Under the pieces are notes generated by a model. It did no database searches. It was not told the DNA's origin and saw nothing but the letters and a program-made list of their open reading frames with translations. The position numbers and the translations under genes are program-made. Shown piece by piece: positions 6,125 through 14,957 of a DNA stretch of 27,541 nt (position 1 is the first letter of the stretch; every line of letters starts with the position of its first letter). The DNA is taken from the NCBI GenBank assembly GCA_002305725.1, contig DBQM01000033.1, positions 1 to 27,541 on the forward strand, read 5' to 3'. The DNA comes from Ruminococcus sp. UBA1394. Its GTDB lineage: Bacteria; Bacillota; Clostridia; Oscillospirales; Ruminococcaceae.

Positions 6125-8497
6125 TTAAATAATATGCATTATTATAAGTCCTGCCGCTCTGACAACAAATGCAAACAACCATGCTATCACACACTGTCCC
6201 GCAACAACAGCCAGCGCCCATTTTCCTCCAAGTTCTCTCTTTACTGCCGCAACTGCCGCAACGCACGGCGTATACAGCAGGCAGAAAACAAGCAGGCACA
6301 AAGCAGCAAGAGGAGTTATAACAGCGTACATTCCCTCTGTACTTCCGAAAAGGACTGTAAGTGTGGAAACAACGCTTTCTTTTGCCATAAGTCCGGCAAT
6401 AAGTGAAGTGGAAATTCGCCAGTCGCCGAAACCAAGGGGTGAAAACAGCGGGGCGATAAATCCGGCAACTGACGCAAGGATACTGTCCTGGGAATCTGTT
6501 ACCATTCTGAAGTGCAGGTCAAAATTCTGCATGAACCATATTGCAATTGTGGCAATGAAAATTACTGTGAATGCCTTCTGAAGAAAGTCCTTTGATTTTT
6601 CCCACAAAAGCTGTGCAACATTTTTCATTCCCGGCATACGGTAATTCGGAAGCTCCATTACAAATGGTACAGCCTCTCCGCTGAACAATGTGTTTTTGAA
6701 AATCAGGGCAACGATTATTCCGGCTATAATACCGAAAAAGTAAAGTCCAATCATTACAAGTCCCGAATATTTCGGGAAAAATGCCGCTGAAAGAAATGCG
6801 TAGATAGGCAGTTTTGCTGAACAGCTCATAAACGGAGTGAGCAGTATAGTCATTTTTCTGTCACGCTCGGAGGGCAGAGTACGGCTTGCCATGACCCCCG
6901 GAACAGTACAGCCGAAACCTATAAGCATTGGCACGATACTTCGTCCGGAAAGTCCGATTTTTCGCAGTATCTTATCCGTTACAAAGGCAACCCTTGCCAT
7001 ATAGCCCGTATCTTCCAGAAGCGAAAGGAAGAAAAACAGCGTTACTATAATCGGCAGAAAGCTTAGAACACTTCCGACGCCGCTGAATATTCCGTCAATT
7101 ATCAGAGAATGAATAGCCTTGTTGACATTCCAGCTGGTCATGGCGGTGTCTGCAACAGTAGTGAGCCATTCTATCGCGGTTTCAAGCACTCCCTGCAAAA
7201 ATGCACCGATTACGTTAAAGGTAAGAAAGAAAATCAGTCCCATTATACAGACAAATGATGGTATAGCCGTATATTTACCGGTAAGCAGTTTGTCAATCCG
7301 GCGGCTTCGGGCATGTTCACGGCTTTCATGAGGACGTACAACAGTTTTATCCACAAGCCTTTGTATAAACGAAAAACGCATATCCGCAATAGCCGCCGCC
7401 CTGTCAAGACCTCTCTCCTCCTCCATCTGACTTATGATATGCTCCATCATTTCTTTTTCGTTCTGTGAAAGGTCAAGAAGTTTCAGTATTTCCTCATCGC
7501 CCTCCACAAGCTTTGTAGCCGCAAACCTCAGCGGTATTCCGGCAGCCTGTGCGTGGTCTTCAATAAGGTGCATAACGCCGTGCAGACATCTGTGTACAGC
7601 GCCGTTATAATCATCCTTACTGCAAAAATCAGTTCTTCCGGGACGCTCCTGATATTTAGCTATATGAACGGCGTGGTCAACAAGCTCGTCTACGCCCTCG
7701 TTCTTTGCAGCAGAAATGGGTACAACAGGAATCCCGAGCATTTCCTCCATCTCATTGATATGTACAGAACCGCCGTTGCCTCTCATCTCGTCCATCATGT
7801 TGAGTGCGAGTACAACAGGTATATCAAGTTCCATAAGCTGCATGGTAAGGTAAAGGTTTCTTTCAATATTTGTTGCGTCAACTATATTAATAATACCCTT
7901 TGGCTTTTCGTTTATAATAAACTGTCTTGTAACGATTTCCTCGCTGCTGTAGGGTGACATGGAATATATACCCGGCAGGTCGGTTATTTCAGTTTCCGGA
8001 AAGCCTTTTATAACTCCGCTTTTTCTGTCAACTGTAACGCCCGGAAAGTTTCCGACGTGCTGGTTTGAACCTGTCAGCTGATTAAACAGTGTAGTTTTTC
8101 CGCAGTTCTGGTTGCCGGCAAGGGCGAATGTAAGCTTTGTTCCCTCCGGAAGAGGGTGTTCATCAGCCTTTACATGATAGCGTCCGCCCTCTCCCAGACC
8201 GGGGTGTTCTGCCTTGACAGTTCTTCTTTTTCCTGCCATAACAGTCGTTTTAGTATTGACTCTGTTTGATATTGCGTCTGTTCTTATTTCGATTTGTTCT
8301 GCATCGGCAAGACGGAGAGTAAGTTCATATCCGCCTATCCTTAGTTCCATCGGATCTCCCATAGGAGCGTATTTGACAAGTGTAAGCTCTGCTCCGGGAA
8401 TTACTCCCATATCAAGAAAATGCTGACGAAGTGCCCCCTCGCCGCCAACAGCAGTCACAATACACGATTTTCCTGTTTCCAGTTCTTTTAGTGTCAT
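6125..8497 (-). CDS. feoB: Fused FeoA-FeoB ferrous iron transporter
   Basis: A 790-residue inner-membrane Fe(II) importer. Residues 1-72 are a complete FeoA (SH3-like) domain, followed by a linker of about 50 residues and the FeoB GTPase: G1 GNQNCGKT (128-135), G3 DLPG (173-176), G4 NMMD (233-236), and ISAAKNEG as G5. The C-terminal half has two gate-type membrane repeats, including the conserved GCTVPGVMASRTLPSERDRK segment and SCSAKLP. In many bacteria FeoA is a separate small protein, so this is a genuine N-terminal fusion. The ATG has GGAGG eight bases upstream. It is monocistronic, with a promoter at 8558-8586 whose -10 lies in a 14-bp palindrome suggesting iron-dependent repression. It ends at the shared 6092-6121 terminator. 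Confidence 0.95.
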   Translation of the reverse strand: MTLKELETGKSCIVTAVGGEGALRQHFLDMGVIPGAELTLVKYAPMGDPMELRIGGYELTLRLADAEQIEIRTDAISNRVNTKTTVMAGKRRTVKAEHPGLGEGGRYHVKADEHPLPEGTKLTFALAGNQNCGKTTLFNQLTGSNQHVGNFPGVTVDRKSGVIKGFPETEITDLPGIYSMSPYSSEEIVTRQFIINEKPKGIINIVDATNIERNLYLTMQLMELDIPVVLALNMMDEMRGNGGSVHINEMEEMLGIPVVPISAAKNEGVDELVDHAVHIAKYQERPGRTDFCSKDDYNGAVHRCLHGVMHLIEDHAQAAGIPLRFAATKLVEGDEEILKLLDLSQNEKEMMEHIISQMEEERGLDRAAAIADMRFSFIQRLVDKTVVRPHESREHARSRRIDKLLTGKYTAIPSFVCIMGLIFFLTFNVIGAFLQGVLETAIEWLTTVADTAMTSWNVNKAIHSLIIDGIFSGVGSVLSFLPIIVTLFFFLSLLEDTGYMARVAFVTDKILRKIGLSGRSIVPMLIGFGCTVPGVMASRTLPSERDRKMTILLTPFMSCSAKLPIYAFLSAAFFPKYSGLVMIGLYFFGIIAGIIVALIFKNTLFSGEAVPFVMELPNYRMPGMKNVAQLLWEKSKDFLQKAFTVIFIATIAIWFMQNFDLHFRMVTDSQDSILASVAGFIAPLFSPLGFGDWRISTSLIAGLMAKESVVSTLTVLFGSTEGMYAVITPLAALCLLVFCLLYTPCVAAVAAVKRELGGKWALAVVAGQCVIAWLFAFVVRAAGLIIMHII

Positions 8498-8555
8498 AAA
8501 AATCCCTCCAAGAGTTGCCGAATTGCTAAGAACCGTACTGTATTTTTTCTACAAG

Positions 8556-8569
8556 TTAGTATATACTAA
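8556..8569. promoter_or_regulatory. Palindromic operator candidate, iron-repressor like
   Basis: TTAGTATATACTAA is a perfect 14-bp inverted repeat that contains the -10 of the feo promoter. The TTAG...CTAA ends resemble operators of the DtxR/IdeR family of metal-dependent repressors. Binding here would block RNA polymerase. No regulator gene is present in the window, so the assignment rests on the palindrome, its position and the target gene. Confidence 0.6.
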
Positions 8570-8586
8570 TTCACAGCTTTTGTCAA
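8558..8586 (-). promoter_or_regulatory. Promoter of feoAB
   Basis: On the minus strand a perfect TTGACA (8586-8581) and TATACT (8563-8558) are 17 bases apart. The start is expected near 8551, about 54 bases before the ATG. Confidence 0.88.
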
Positions 8587-8662
8587 GAGAAGCAGTAAAG
8601 CCGGAAATGAAAAAAGCTGTCTTTTTATGAAATTATGGCTATGATTTTTCTGCTTTTTATGG

Positions 8663-8668
8663 TATAAT
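8663..8668 (+). promoter_or_regulatory. Probable recQ promoter (extended -10)
   Basis: TGGTATAAT gives a consensus extended -10 with TATAAT at 8663-8668; no good -35 is present, which extended -10 promoters tolerate. A second TGCTATAAT (TATAAT at 8717-8722) lies closer to recQ but would leave almost no leader before the ribosome binding site. Either could be used. Confidence 0.6.
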
Positions 8669-8742
8669 TATATTCTGATGTTACTGCAAAGTCGCAAATA
8701 AAATATAATGCTATGCTATAATGTTGTCATGAGGTGATATAG

Positions 8743-10551
8743 TTGGACAAGTCGGAAATACTCCGTAAATATTTTGGATACAGCAGTTTCAGAAACGGAC
8801 AGGAAGAAATAATAGATCATATATTAAACGGAAATGATGTGCTGGGAATAATGCCTACCGGTGCAGGAAAATCAATATGCTATCAGGTTCCTGCGCTTAT
8901 GATGGAGGGTATAACTCTTGTTATTTCTCCCCTTATCTCACTTATGAAAGACCAGGTCGAGGCACTTTGCAGTTCCGGTATTGCCGCAGGGTATCTCAAC
9001 AGTTCACTTTCTGATGCTGAGTACCGCACCATGCTTGCAAAGGCGTATAACGGCGGTTTTAAAATTATTTATGCCGCACCCGAAAGGCTTATGACACAGG
9101 GATTTCTCAATCTTGCAAATCAGATAAAAATTTCCATGATAACTGTTGACGAGGCACACTGCGTTTCACAATGGGGACAGGATTTCCGGCCAAGCTATCT
9201 GAAAATAACTGAATTTGTCAGTGCTCTCCCCTACCGCCCCATAATTAGCGCATTTACCGCTACTGCCACATCTGAGGTGCGTGATGACATAACCGATATA
9301 TTAAACCTTGAATCGCCTTTTGTAATGACCACCGGCTTTGACCGTCCCAACCTTTATTTTGAAGTACAGTCACCTAAGGACAAGTTTTCGGCACTCCTTA
9401 AAATAGTGAACAAGAACCGTGACAAGTGCGGCATTGTTTACTGCATTTCAAGAAAAAATGTTGAGGAAGTGTGCGAAAGGCTTTGCAGGAACGGTATTTC
9501 TGCGTCAAGGTATCATGCCGGACTTGACGATGACGAACGAAAGCACAATCAGGAGGATTTTATCTTCGACCGAAAAAGAGTAATGGTGGCAACAAACGCT
9601 TTCGGAATGGGCATTGACAAGTCTGATGTATCCTATGTTGTACACTACAATATGCCGAAAAATATTGAGAGCTACTACCAGGAGGCAGGCAGAGCCGGAC
9701 GTGATGGTGAACCGGCTGAATGTTATCTTCTCTACAGCGGGCAGGATGTCAGAACAAATCGTTTTCTTATCGACAACAGCGAAGAAAACGACATTGACGA
9801 GCAGACAAGAGAGCGTGTCAGGGAAAAAGACCTTGAACGCTTAAAATACATGACCTTTTACTGCCGCACCTCCGGCTGTCTGAGAGAATACATACTGAAA
9901 TATTTCGGTGACAGTTCTCAGTCCTACTGCGGAAACTGCTCCAGCTGCAACGCAAATTTTGAAACGAGAGATATAACAGTGGATTCACAGAAAATTCTTT
10001 CGTGTATTTACAGAATGAGGGAGATAAACAGGTCTTACGGCATTAACATGGTTATTGCTGTTCTGAGAGGAAGTAAATCTGAAAAAATTAAATCTCAGAA
10101 ACTGGACAAGCTTTCTACCTACGGGATAATGAGCGAGTGCTCAGAAAAGCTTTGCAGGGAAATAATAAATTATCTGATACAAAACGGTTATGTAACCCTT
10201 ACCGATTCGGAATATCCTGTACTTATGCTTAACAGAAAATCCCGTGAAGTACTTTATGAACACAAGCACCTTGAGATAAAAATACTAAAAGAAAATCCGA
10301 CGGAAAACAGTACTGCAACTGTAAGCAGTGAAGATTCGGAGCTTTTCACAAAGCTGCGTGAACTGCGTAAAAAAATCGCCGATATTGAAAGTGTTCCGGC
10401 TTACATTGTTTTTAGCGATGCATCTCTTCGTGATATGTGCATAAAAAAGCCGAAAACCAAGGACGATTTCCTAAAGGTTTCCGGCGTTGGATATATGAAA
10501 CTGGAAAAATACGGGGACAGATTTTTAAAAGTCATCAACGCTAATTCTTAA
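8743..10551 (+). CDS. recQ: RecQ-family ATP-dependent DNA helicase
   Basis: A 602-residue superfamily 2 3'-5' DNA helicase for recombination and fork repair. The Walker A motif PTGAGKS is at 38-44, DEAH at 136-139, the TATA-type motif III FTATAT follows, and motif VI is QEAGRAGRDG. After the helicase core a zinc-binding RecQ C-terminal domain shows four cysteines (CLREYILKYFGD...YCGNCSSC), and an HRDC domain occupies about the last 70 residues (LRELRKKIADIE...GVGYMKLEKYG). The start is a TTG preceded by GAGG eight bases upstream; no in-frame ATG fits as well. The 3' end overlaps cbiP by 11 bases on the opposite strand, with no terminator hairpin visible between them. Confidence 0.94.
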   Translation: MDKSEILRKYFGYSSFRNGQEEIIDHILNGNDVLGIMPTGAGKSICYQVPALMMEGITLVISPLISLMKDQVEALCSSGIAAGYLNSSLSDAEYRTMLAKAYNGGFKIIYAAPERLMTQGFLNLANQIKISMITVDEAHCVSQWGQDFRPSYLKITEFVSALPYRPIISAFTATATSEVRDDITDILNLESPFVMTTGFDRPNLYFEVQSPKDKFSALLKIVNKNRDKCGIVYCISRKNVEEVCERLCRNGISASRYHAGLDDDERKHNQEDFIFDRKRVMVATNAFGMGIDKSDVSYVVHYNMPKNIESYYQEAGRAGRDGEPAECYLLYSGQDVRTNRFLIDNSEENDIDEQTRERVREKDLERLKYMTFYCRTSGCLREYILKYFGDSSQSYCGNCSSCNANFETRDITVDSQKILSCIYRMREINRSYGINMVIAVLRGSKSEKIKSQKLDKLSTYGIMSECSEKLCREIINYLIQNGYVTLTDSEYPVLMLNRKSREVLYEHKHLEIKILKENPTENSTATVSSEDSELFTKLRELRKKIADIESVPAYIVFSDASLRDMCIKKPKTKDDFLKVSGVGYMKLEKYGDRFLKVINANS

Positions 10552-12016
10552 TGATTTTATATATCATATCCATATCAATGTTTTTTCTGACAATATTTGC
10601 AAGTTTATTATACTGCCGTTCCTTATATTCCTTTCTGTCAAGGGATGTTCCGGAATATGGCAGTCCTTTTTTTTCATAAAGAGCCTTTACAATTGTACCC
10701 GAAACTTCTGAACTGTCAAAGATACCGTGGACATAGCTTCCGTAAATATTGTCACGCTGTGCACCGTCGGGTTTGCCGTTTGAAAAACGTACAAGCGGCG
10801 AGCCGTTCACTTTTGTTTCTCCAAGATGTATCTCGTATCCTTCAAAATGCTTTCCGGACAGTCCGGCAAAGATACCGCCAACATTTTCAAAAGCACCGCT
10901 TATCCTTGTTCTTGTTTTCTCCGGTACAAAAACTGTTTCGCTGTCCAGCAGGTTCATTCCCTGCGTTTCCCCTCCGCATTCGGTATTGTGGAGGTCGGAT
11001 ATTTTTTTCCCCATAATCTGATATCCGCCGCAGACTCCGAAAACAGGTATTCCATCAGAAACGCATTTTTTTATGGCAGTTTCAAGCCCGTTTTCTCTTA
11101 TATGCCGCATGTCTGAAATTGTGCTTTTTGTGCCGGGAATTATGATAAGGTCGGGAGTTTTCAGTTCCTCTGGCTGTGATATGTATCTGACCGATACTCC
11201 GTCATACTGTGAAAAAACGTCAAAATCAGTAAAATTGGAGATTCTCGGCAGGCGTATTACCGCTATGTCAATTACTCCCTCTGATGTATCCGTAAGCTTT
11301 CGGGAAAGGCTGTCCTCTTCGTCAATGTCAATATCTGCATAAGGGACTACTCCCACGACAGGCACTCCTCCCTTTTTCTCAAGTATTTTCACACCGCTTT
11401 CAAAGAGTGACCTATCCCCTCTGAACTTGTTCACAACAAGTCCTTTCACCCTCCGGTGTTCCTCCTCGTCAAGAAGCCACAGCGTACCCAGCAGCTGTGC
11501 AAAAACTCCTCCCCTGTCAATATCACCCACAAGTAATACCGGAGCGTCTGCAAGCTTTGCCATACCCATATTTACAATATCGTCGGCTTTGAGATTCAGT
11601 TCCACCGGACTTCCAGCGCCCTCAATTACAATTATGTCATTTTCAGCCGCAAGCTTATTGTACGCATTCATTATTTCGGGTATAAGCTGTTTTTTAAACT
11701 GAAAATAATCAGCCGCTTTCATATTTGCAATCGCTCTGCCGTTTACAATGACCTGCGAGCCGGTGTCAGTGGTGGGTTTCAGCAAAATCGGGTTCATATA
11801 TACTGATGGTTCAATTCCTGCCGCCTCAGCCTGCATTGCCTGCGCTCTGCCGATTTCCAGTCCGTCCTGCGTGATAAAGGAGTTAAGCGCCATGTTCTGA
11901 GATTTAAAGGGCGCGCATTTGTATCCGTCCTGCATGAAAATTCTGCAAAGTGCGGCAGTAAACAAACTTTTTCCGGCGTTGGACATTGTCCCCTGTATCA
12001 TAATTGCATCAGCCAT
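10541..12016 (-). CDS. cbiP: Cobyric acid synthase
   Basis: A glutamine-dependent amidotransferase that amidates side chains b, d, e and g of adenosylcobyrinic acid a,c-diamide to give cobyric acid. The N-terminal dethiobiotin synthetase-like ATPase domain has GTMSNAGKS (9-17), and the C-terminal class I glutaminase domain carries the nucleophile in GVCGGYQIMG and a histidine in GSYVHGIFD. Length (491 residues) is normal for CbiP/CobQ. The ATG at 12016 is chosen over an upstream in-frame TTG because AAAGGA precedes it. It overlaps cobD by 8 bases (ATGGCTGA). It is the last gene of the cobalamin cluster and meets recQ tail to tail. Confidence 0.95.
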   Translation of the reverse strand: MADAIMIQGTMSNAGKSLFTAALCRIFMQDGYKCAPFKSQNMALNSFITQDGLEIGRAQAMQAEAAGIEPSVYMNPILLKPTTDTGSQVIVNGRAIANMKAADYFQFKKQLIPEIMNAYNKLAAENDIIVIEGAGSPVELNLKADDIVNMGMAKLADAPVLLVGDIDRGGVFAQLLGTLWLLDEEEHRRVKGLVVNKFRGDRSLFESGVKILEKKGGVPVVGVVPYADIDIDEEDSLSRKLTDTSEGVIDIAVIRLPRISNFTDFDVFSQYDGVSVRYISQPEELKTPDLIIIPGTKSTISDMRHIRENGLETAIKKCVSDGIPVFGVCGGYQIMGKKISDLHNTECGGETQGMNLLDSETVFVPEKTRTRISGAFENVGGIFAGLSGKHFEGYEIHLGETKVNGSPLVRFSNGKPDGAQRDNIYGSYVHGIFDSSEVSGTIVKALYEKKGLPYSGTSLDRKEYKERQYNKLANIVRKNIDMDMIYKIIKN

Positions 12017-13046
12017 TTTGCAAAATCCTTTCAATCGTATTTATCAGCAGCTGGTTTTCCTCATGCTTTCTGACGGCAATTCTGAAAAATCCCTTTTTCA
12101 GTCCCACATAGTTTTCACAGTTCCGGACTGCAATTTTCCTTTCAAGCAGCGGCTTTTCTATGTCAGTTCTGCTTTTGAAAAATATAAAGTTTGATTCGGA
12201 CGGGAACACACCAAATCCAAGTCTTTTCAATTCACGGGTCAGATATTCCCTCTCAGCCGCCACATAAGTTCTGGTTTTTTCAATGTAACCTTTTTCGGAA
12301 AGTGCCGCAGTACCGGCAATCTGCGCCGCTGCAGAAACGTTCCAGCATGAACCGCACTCTCTTACTCTGTCAATTATTTCGGTGTTACTGCAAAGCATAT
12401 AGCCAAGGCGAAGTCCTGCCATGGCGAAAATTTTTGTGAATGCTTTTAAAACTATTATGCCATAATCAAGATATTTTTTCGCAGAATACTTTTCGCTGTC
12501 AGTTACAAAGTCCATAAAGCATTCGTCTGCAATAAGATGTGTACCCGATTTTTCACACTGCTTTACGATTTTTTCAAGCAGTTCCGGTTTTACCGTATTG
12601 CCAACCGGATTATTCGGACTGCACAGAAAGAAAATATCAGCCTCCGGAATTTTTTTAAGCACGCTTTCAGTAAGTTCAAAACCATTTTCCTCAAAGAGTG
12701 TTTTATACTGAATTTCACAGTCCACATTTTTCAGAGCAAGGGCATATTCCGAAAAAGACGGCGCAGTCAGCAAAGCCTTTTTGGGTTTAAGGGCATAGGA
12801 AATGCGGTAAATAAGGTCTGCCGCACCGTTTGAGCAGAAAATATTTTTTTCGCTGATACCCTCATACTGCGCAATCGCCTTTACAAGCTTTGTGCAGTTT
12901 ATATCCGGATAGACCTCAAACGCTGAAATGTTTGAAACAAGTGCATTTACAGCACTTTCCGGCATTCCAAGAGGGTTTATATTTGCGGAAAAATCATGCT
13001 CGATTTCCCTTGAATAAATGTTACCGCCGTGGATATACTCAGCCAT
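12009..13046 (-). CDS. cobD: L-threonine-O-3-phosphate decarboxylase
   Basis: A PLP-dependent fold-type I enzyme (345 residues) that decarboxylates threonine phosphate to (R)-1-aminopropan-2-yl phosphate, the linker used by CbiB. The N-terminal HGGN...DFSANINPLG is characteristic of CobD and separates it from HisC, its close relative. SPNNPVGN (143-150) and the segment TKIFAMAGLRLGY with probable PLP lysine K205 and phosphate-binding R213 are intact. GGAGG lies five bases before the ATG. It overlaps cbiB and cbiP by 8 bases each, indicating translational coupling. HisC is unlikely given the motif and the setting. Confidence 0.93.
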   Translation of the reverse strand: MAEYIHGGNIYSREIEHDFSANINPLGMPESAVNALVSNISAFEVYPDINCTKLVKAIAQYEGISEKNIFCSNGAADLIYRISYALKPKKALLTAPSFSEYALALKNVDCEIQYKTLFEENGFELTESVLKKIPEADIFFLCSPNNPVGNTVKPELLEKIVKQCEKSGTHLIADECFMDFVTDSEKYSAKKYLDYGIIVLKAFTKIFAMAGLRLGYMLCSNTEIIDRVRECGSCWNVSAAAQIAGTAALSEKGYIEKTRTYVAAEREYLTRELKRLGFGVFPSESNFIFFKSRTDIEKPLLERKIAVRNCENYVGLKKGFFRIAVRKHEENQLLINTIERILQNG

Positions 13047-14010
13047 AAAAACCTCCGAAAATAAGCAGTCTGACCGCTACTGCAAGAACAAGCATAATGA
13101 TAGATGTGCAGTACATCAGTCTGTTGGCACGCCTTATATCTTCATTTTCTATGCTCCGCACGTTATCACCGATAGTTTTCTTTTTGCAAAGCCTTCCGAA
13201 ATAGTATGCGTCACCTGCAAGCTGTACATTAAGTGCACCGGCGCAAACTGCTTCTGTCTGGGCTGAATTGGGACTTGAATGGTTATATCTGTCACGCTTC
13301 CATATACGCAGTGCCGCTTTGCCGTCAAGACCAGTAATGTGAGCCGCAAGCACCATGATAACCGCAGTAATGCGTGACGGGAAAAAGTTCAGAACGTCAT
13401 CAAGCTTTGCCGCAAAGCGTCCGAAATTAATATAGCGTTCATTTTTATAGCCAATCATTGAGTCCATGGTATTAACTGCTTTGTAAAGCATTCCCATAGG
13501 CGCACCCCCCAGCATTATCCAGAAAATCGGCGCAGTTACGCCGTCTGAGGTGTTTTCAGCAACGGTTTCTACTGCCGCTTTTATGATACCTGTTTCATCA
13601 AGGCAGTTCGTATCACGTCCCACAATCATTGAAACCGCTTTTCTTGCCTTTTCAGTATCATTTTCTTTTATGGCAGTGTAAACCTTCATGCTCTCCTTTT
13701 TCAGGCACTTTGCCGCAAGAAGATAGTAGCAGAGTATTCCCTCGGCAATAATACCCAGCACCACATTTATTTTATAGCAGATAATACACAATGCAAATAT
13801 TACGCCGTATGAAAGAACCATAACCAATACTGCAAGAACCGTTCCCGAAAGTCGCTCATTTCCATGGGCAATTTTACGCATAAATGTTTCAAGCTTTGAG
13901 ATGAGCGTACCAATAAGCCTTATTGGGTGGGGCAGCAAATAGGGGTCGCCGAGTATAAAGTCAAGAACAAAGCCGATAAACAGCGGCAGGACCGCAGACA
14001 AGTAAACCAT
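13039..14010 (-). CDS. cbiB: Adenosylcobinamide-phosphate synthase
   Basis: A membrane enzyme of 323 residues that joins the aminopropanol phosphate made by CobD to adenosylcobyric acid. The family hallmark GDPYLLPHPIRLIG lies near the N-terminus, and several hydrophobic segments follow, with ENTSDGVTAPIFW in the middle and PNSAQTEAVCAGAL towards the C-terminus, both typical of CbiB/CobD. GGGAG precedes the ATG, which begins one base after the cobC stop. The 3' end overlaps cobD by 8 bases, so substrate donor and acceptor enzymes are adjacent. Confidence 0.95.
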   Translation of the reverse strand: MVYLSAVLPLFIGFVLDFILGDPYLLPHPIRLIGTLISKLETFMRKIAHGNERLSGTVLAVLVMVLSYGVIFALCIICYKINVVLGIIAEGILCYYLLAAKCLKKESMKVYTAIKENDTEKARKAVSMIVGRDTNCLDETGIIKAAVETVAENTSDGVTAPIFWIMLGGAPMGMLYKAVNTMDSMIGYKNERYINFGRFAAKLDDVLNFFPSRITAVIMVLAAHITGLDGKAALRIWKRDRYNHSSPNSAQTEAVCAGALNVQLAGDAYYFGRLCKKKTIGDNVRSIENEDIRRANRLMYCTSIIMLVLAVAVRLLIFGGFYG

Positions 14011-14011
14011 T

Positions 14012-14569
14012 TTATTCTCCCAAAATCCTTAATTTTTTTCCGTCATATTCCGTCAGATAATATCGGCCGTTTTTTATCATGTACTCGTAATAATCTTTTT
14101 GCGGTACTGCATATTTTTCAAGCACCACCATAATTGTTCCGCCGTGAACTATAAAAGCAGGTGTGCAGTCACAGGGCAGGGCTGAAACCGTTTGTGTAAA
14201 TACTGCAGTACAGCGGTTTTTGAAGTCCTCAACACTTTCGCCATTAGGAAAAGGGAGCGTACCGCCGCTGTCTATCCACTTCTGATAGTCAGCATTTCCG
14301 TTGAGTTCTTTGTAGTTTCTGCCCTCAAAATCTCCGAAGTCGCATTCACGTAGATCGTCACAGATAAGCTTTTTTACGTCTGGATAAATTATTTCAGCAG
14401 TCTGGATACACCTTTTCATGGGACTTGTCACGACTAAGTCACACACCGGATAAGTACGGCTTTGGATAAGTCTTATACCCTTTTCGCAAAGAGGCTCGTC
14501 TGTTCTGCCGATATATCTTTTTTCAGTATTGCCATGGGTTTCACCATGGCGTATAAATATTATCTTCAT
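14012..14569 (-). CDS. cobC: Histidine phosphatase, probable alpha-ribazole-5'-phosphate phosphatase
   Basis: A 185-residue phosphoglycerate-mutase-like phosphatase. The catalytic motif RHGETHGN starts at residue 7, with the acid/base region around ECDFGDFEG and the second histidine in FIVHGGTIMVV. Placement between nucleotide-loop genes supports CobC, which removes the 5' phosphate from alpha-ribazole phosphate or adenosylcobalamin phosphate. The superfamily is broad, so the substrate is taken from context. The ribosome binding site is weak (AGTGAT); the gene starts six bases after the preceding stop and may depend on translational coupling. Confidence 0.85.
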   Translation of the reverse strand: MKIIFIRHGETHGNTEKRYIGRTDEPLCEKGIRLIQSRTYPVCDLVVTSPMKRCIQTAEIIYPDVKKLICDDLRECDFGDFEGRNYKELNGNADYQKWIDSGGTLPFPNGESVEDFKNRCTAVFTQTVSALPCDCTPAFIVHGGTIMVVLEKYAVPQKDYYEYMIKNGRYYLTEYDGKKLRILGE

Positions 14570-14575
14570 AGTCTA

Positions 14576-14956
14576 TCACTTAATTTTAATCCCACATCCG
14601 CAGGTTACCCTTATGACCTCGTTTGCCCTTTCTGCAAGGAAACAGCCTGTCTTTCCGGTCTGCTCACGCCATACACGTTCGTTTTTGTCAATTGGCACAA
14701 TGCCGTTTCCTATCTCATTCATTATAATGATTATATCCGGATTCTTTTCTATGAGTTTTTTTGAAATTTCTATGGGGTCAGTACCGTTTTCAATACAATG
14801 CTTAACTGACTCATGATAATAAGAAATGCACTTTATTCCGTCAGTATTCTCAAAATCAAACGTTTCCCCGTCCACTATGTCTGTGCAGTCAAGACCGTAC
14901 TTTTCAATGGCATATTCAGTTTTCCCCTGATACGCTCCTCCGACTATCAGAATCAT
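14576..14956 (-). CDS. Short CobU-like protein (second paralogue)
   Basis: A 126-residue protein related to the bifunctional adenosylcobinamide kinase/adenosylcobinamide-phosphate guanylyltransferase CobU. It has a Walker A loop GGAYQGKT (6-13), a segment IIIIMNEIGNGIVPID (75-90) matching the CobU NEVGxGIVP motif, and a following LAxxADxV-like stretch. The middle part containing the CobU RHRxxR segment is missing or reduced; YYHES (46-50) is the only candidate for the guanylylated histidine region. A full-length cobU lies two genes upstream, so this may supply one activity only, or act on a different intermediate. Start is the ATG at 14956 with GGAGG nine bases upstream, one base after the cobS stop; the frame extends further upstream without a good start. 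Confidence 0.78.
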   Translation of the reverse strand: MILIVGGAYQGKTEYAIEKYGLDCTDIVDGETFDFENTDGIKCISYYHESVKHCIENGTDPIEISKKLIEKNPDIIIIMNEIGNGIVPIDKNERVWREQTGKTGCFLAERANEVIRVTCGCGIKIK

Positions 14957-14957
14957 T

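Noticed and set aside
5886..6299. 137-codon open frame opposite the GH43 and feoAB ends
   Set aside because: It crosses the shared terminator, shows no recognisable domain, and is antisense to a well supported gene.
8605..8632. Short inverted repeat AAAAAG/CTTTTT between feoAB and recQ as a terminator
   Set aside because: Only a weak A-T rich stem, and it lies between two divergent promoters where no transcript would be expected to end.
10597..11016. 139-codon open frame antisense to cbiP
   Set aside because: A shadow frame of cbiP with no ribosome binding site or domain; low-complexity composition typical of antisense frames.
12009..13046. Histidinol-phosphate aminotransferase (hisC) as the identity of this gene
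   Set aside because: The HGGN and DFSANINPLG N-terminal segments and the position between cbiB and cbiP point to CobD.
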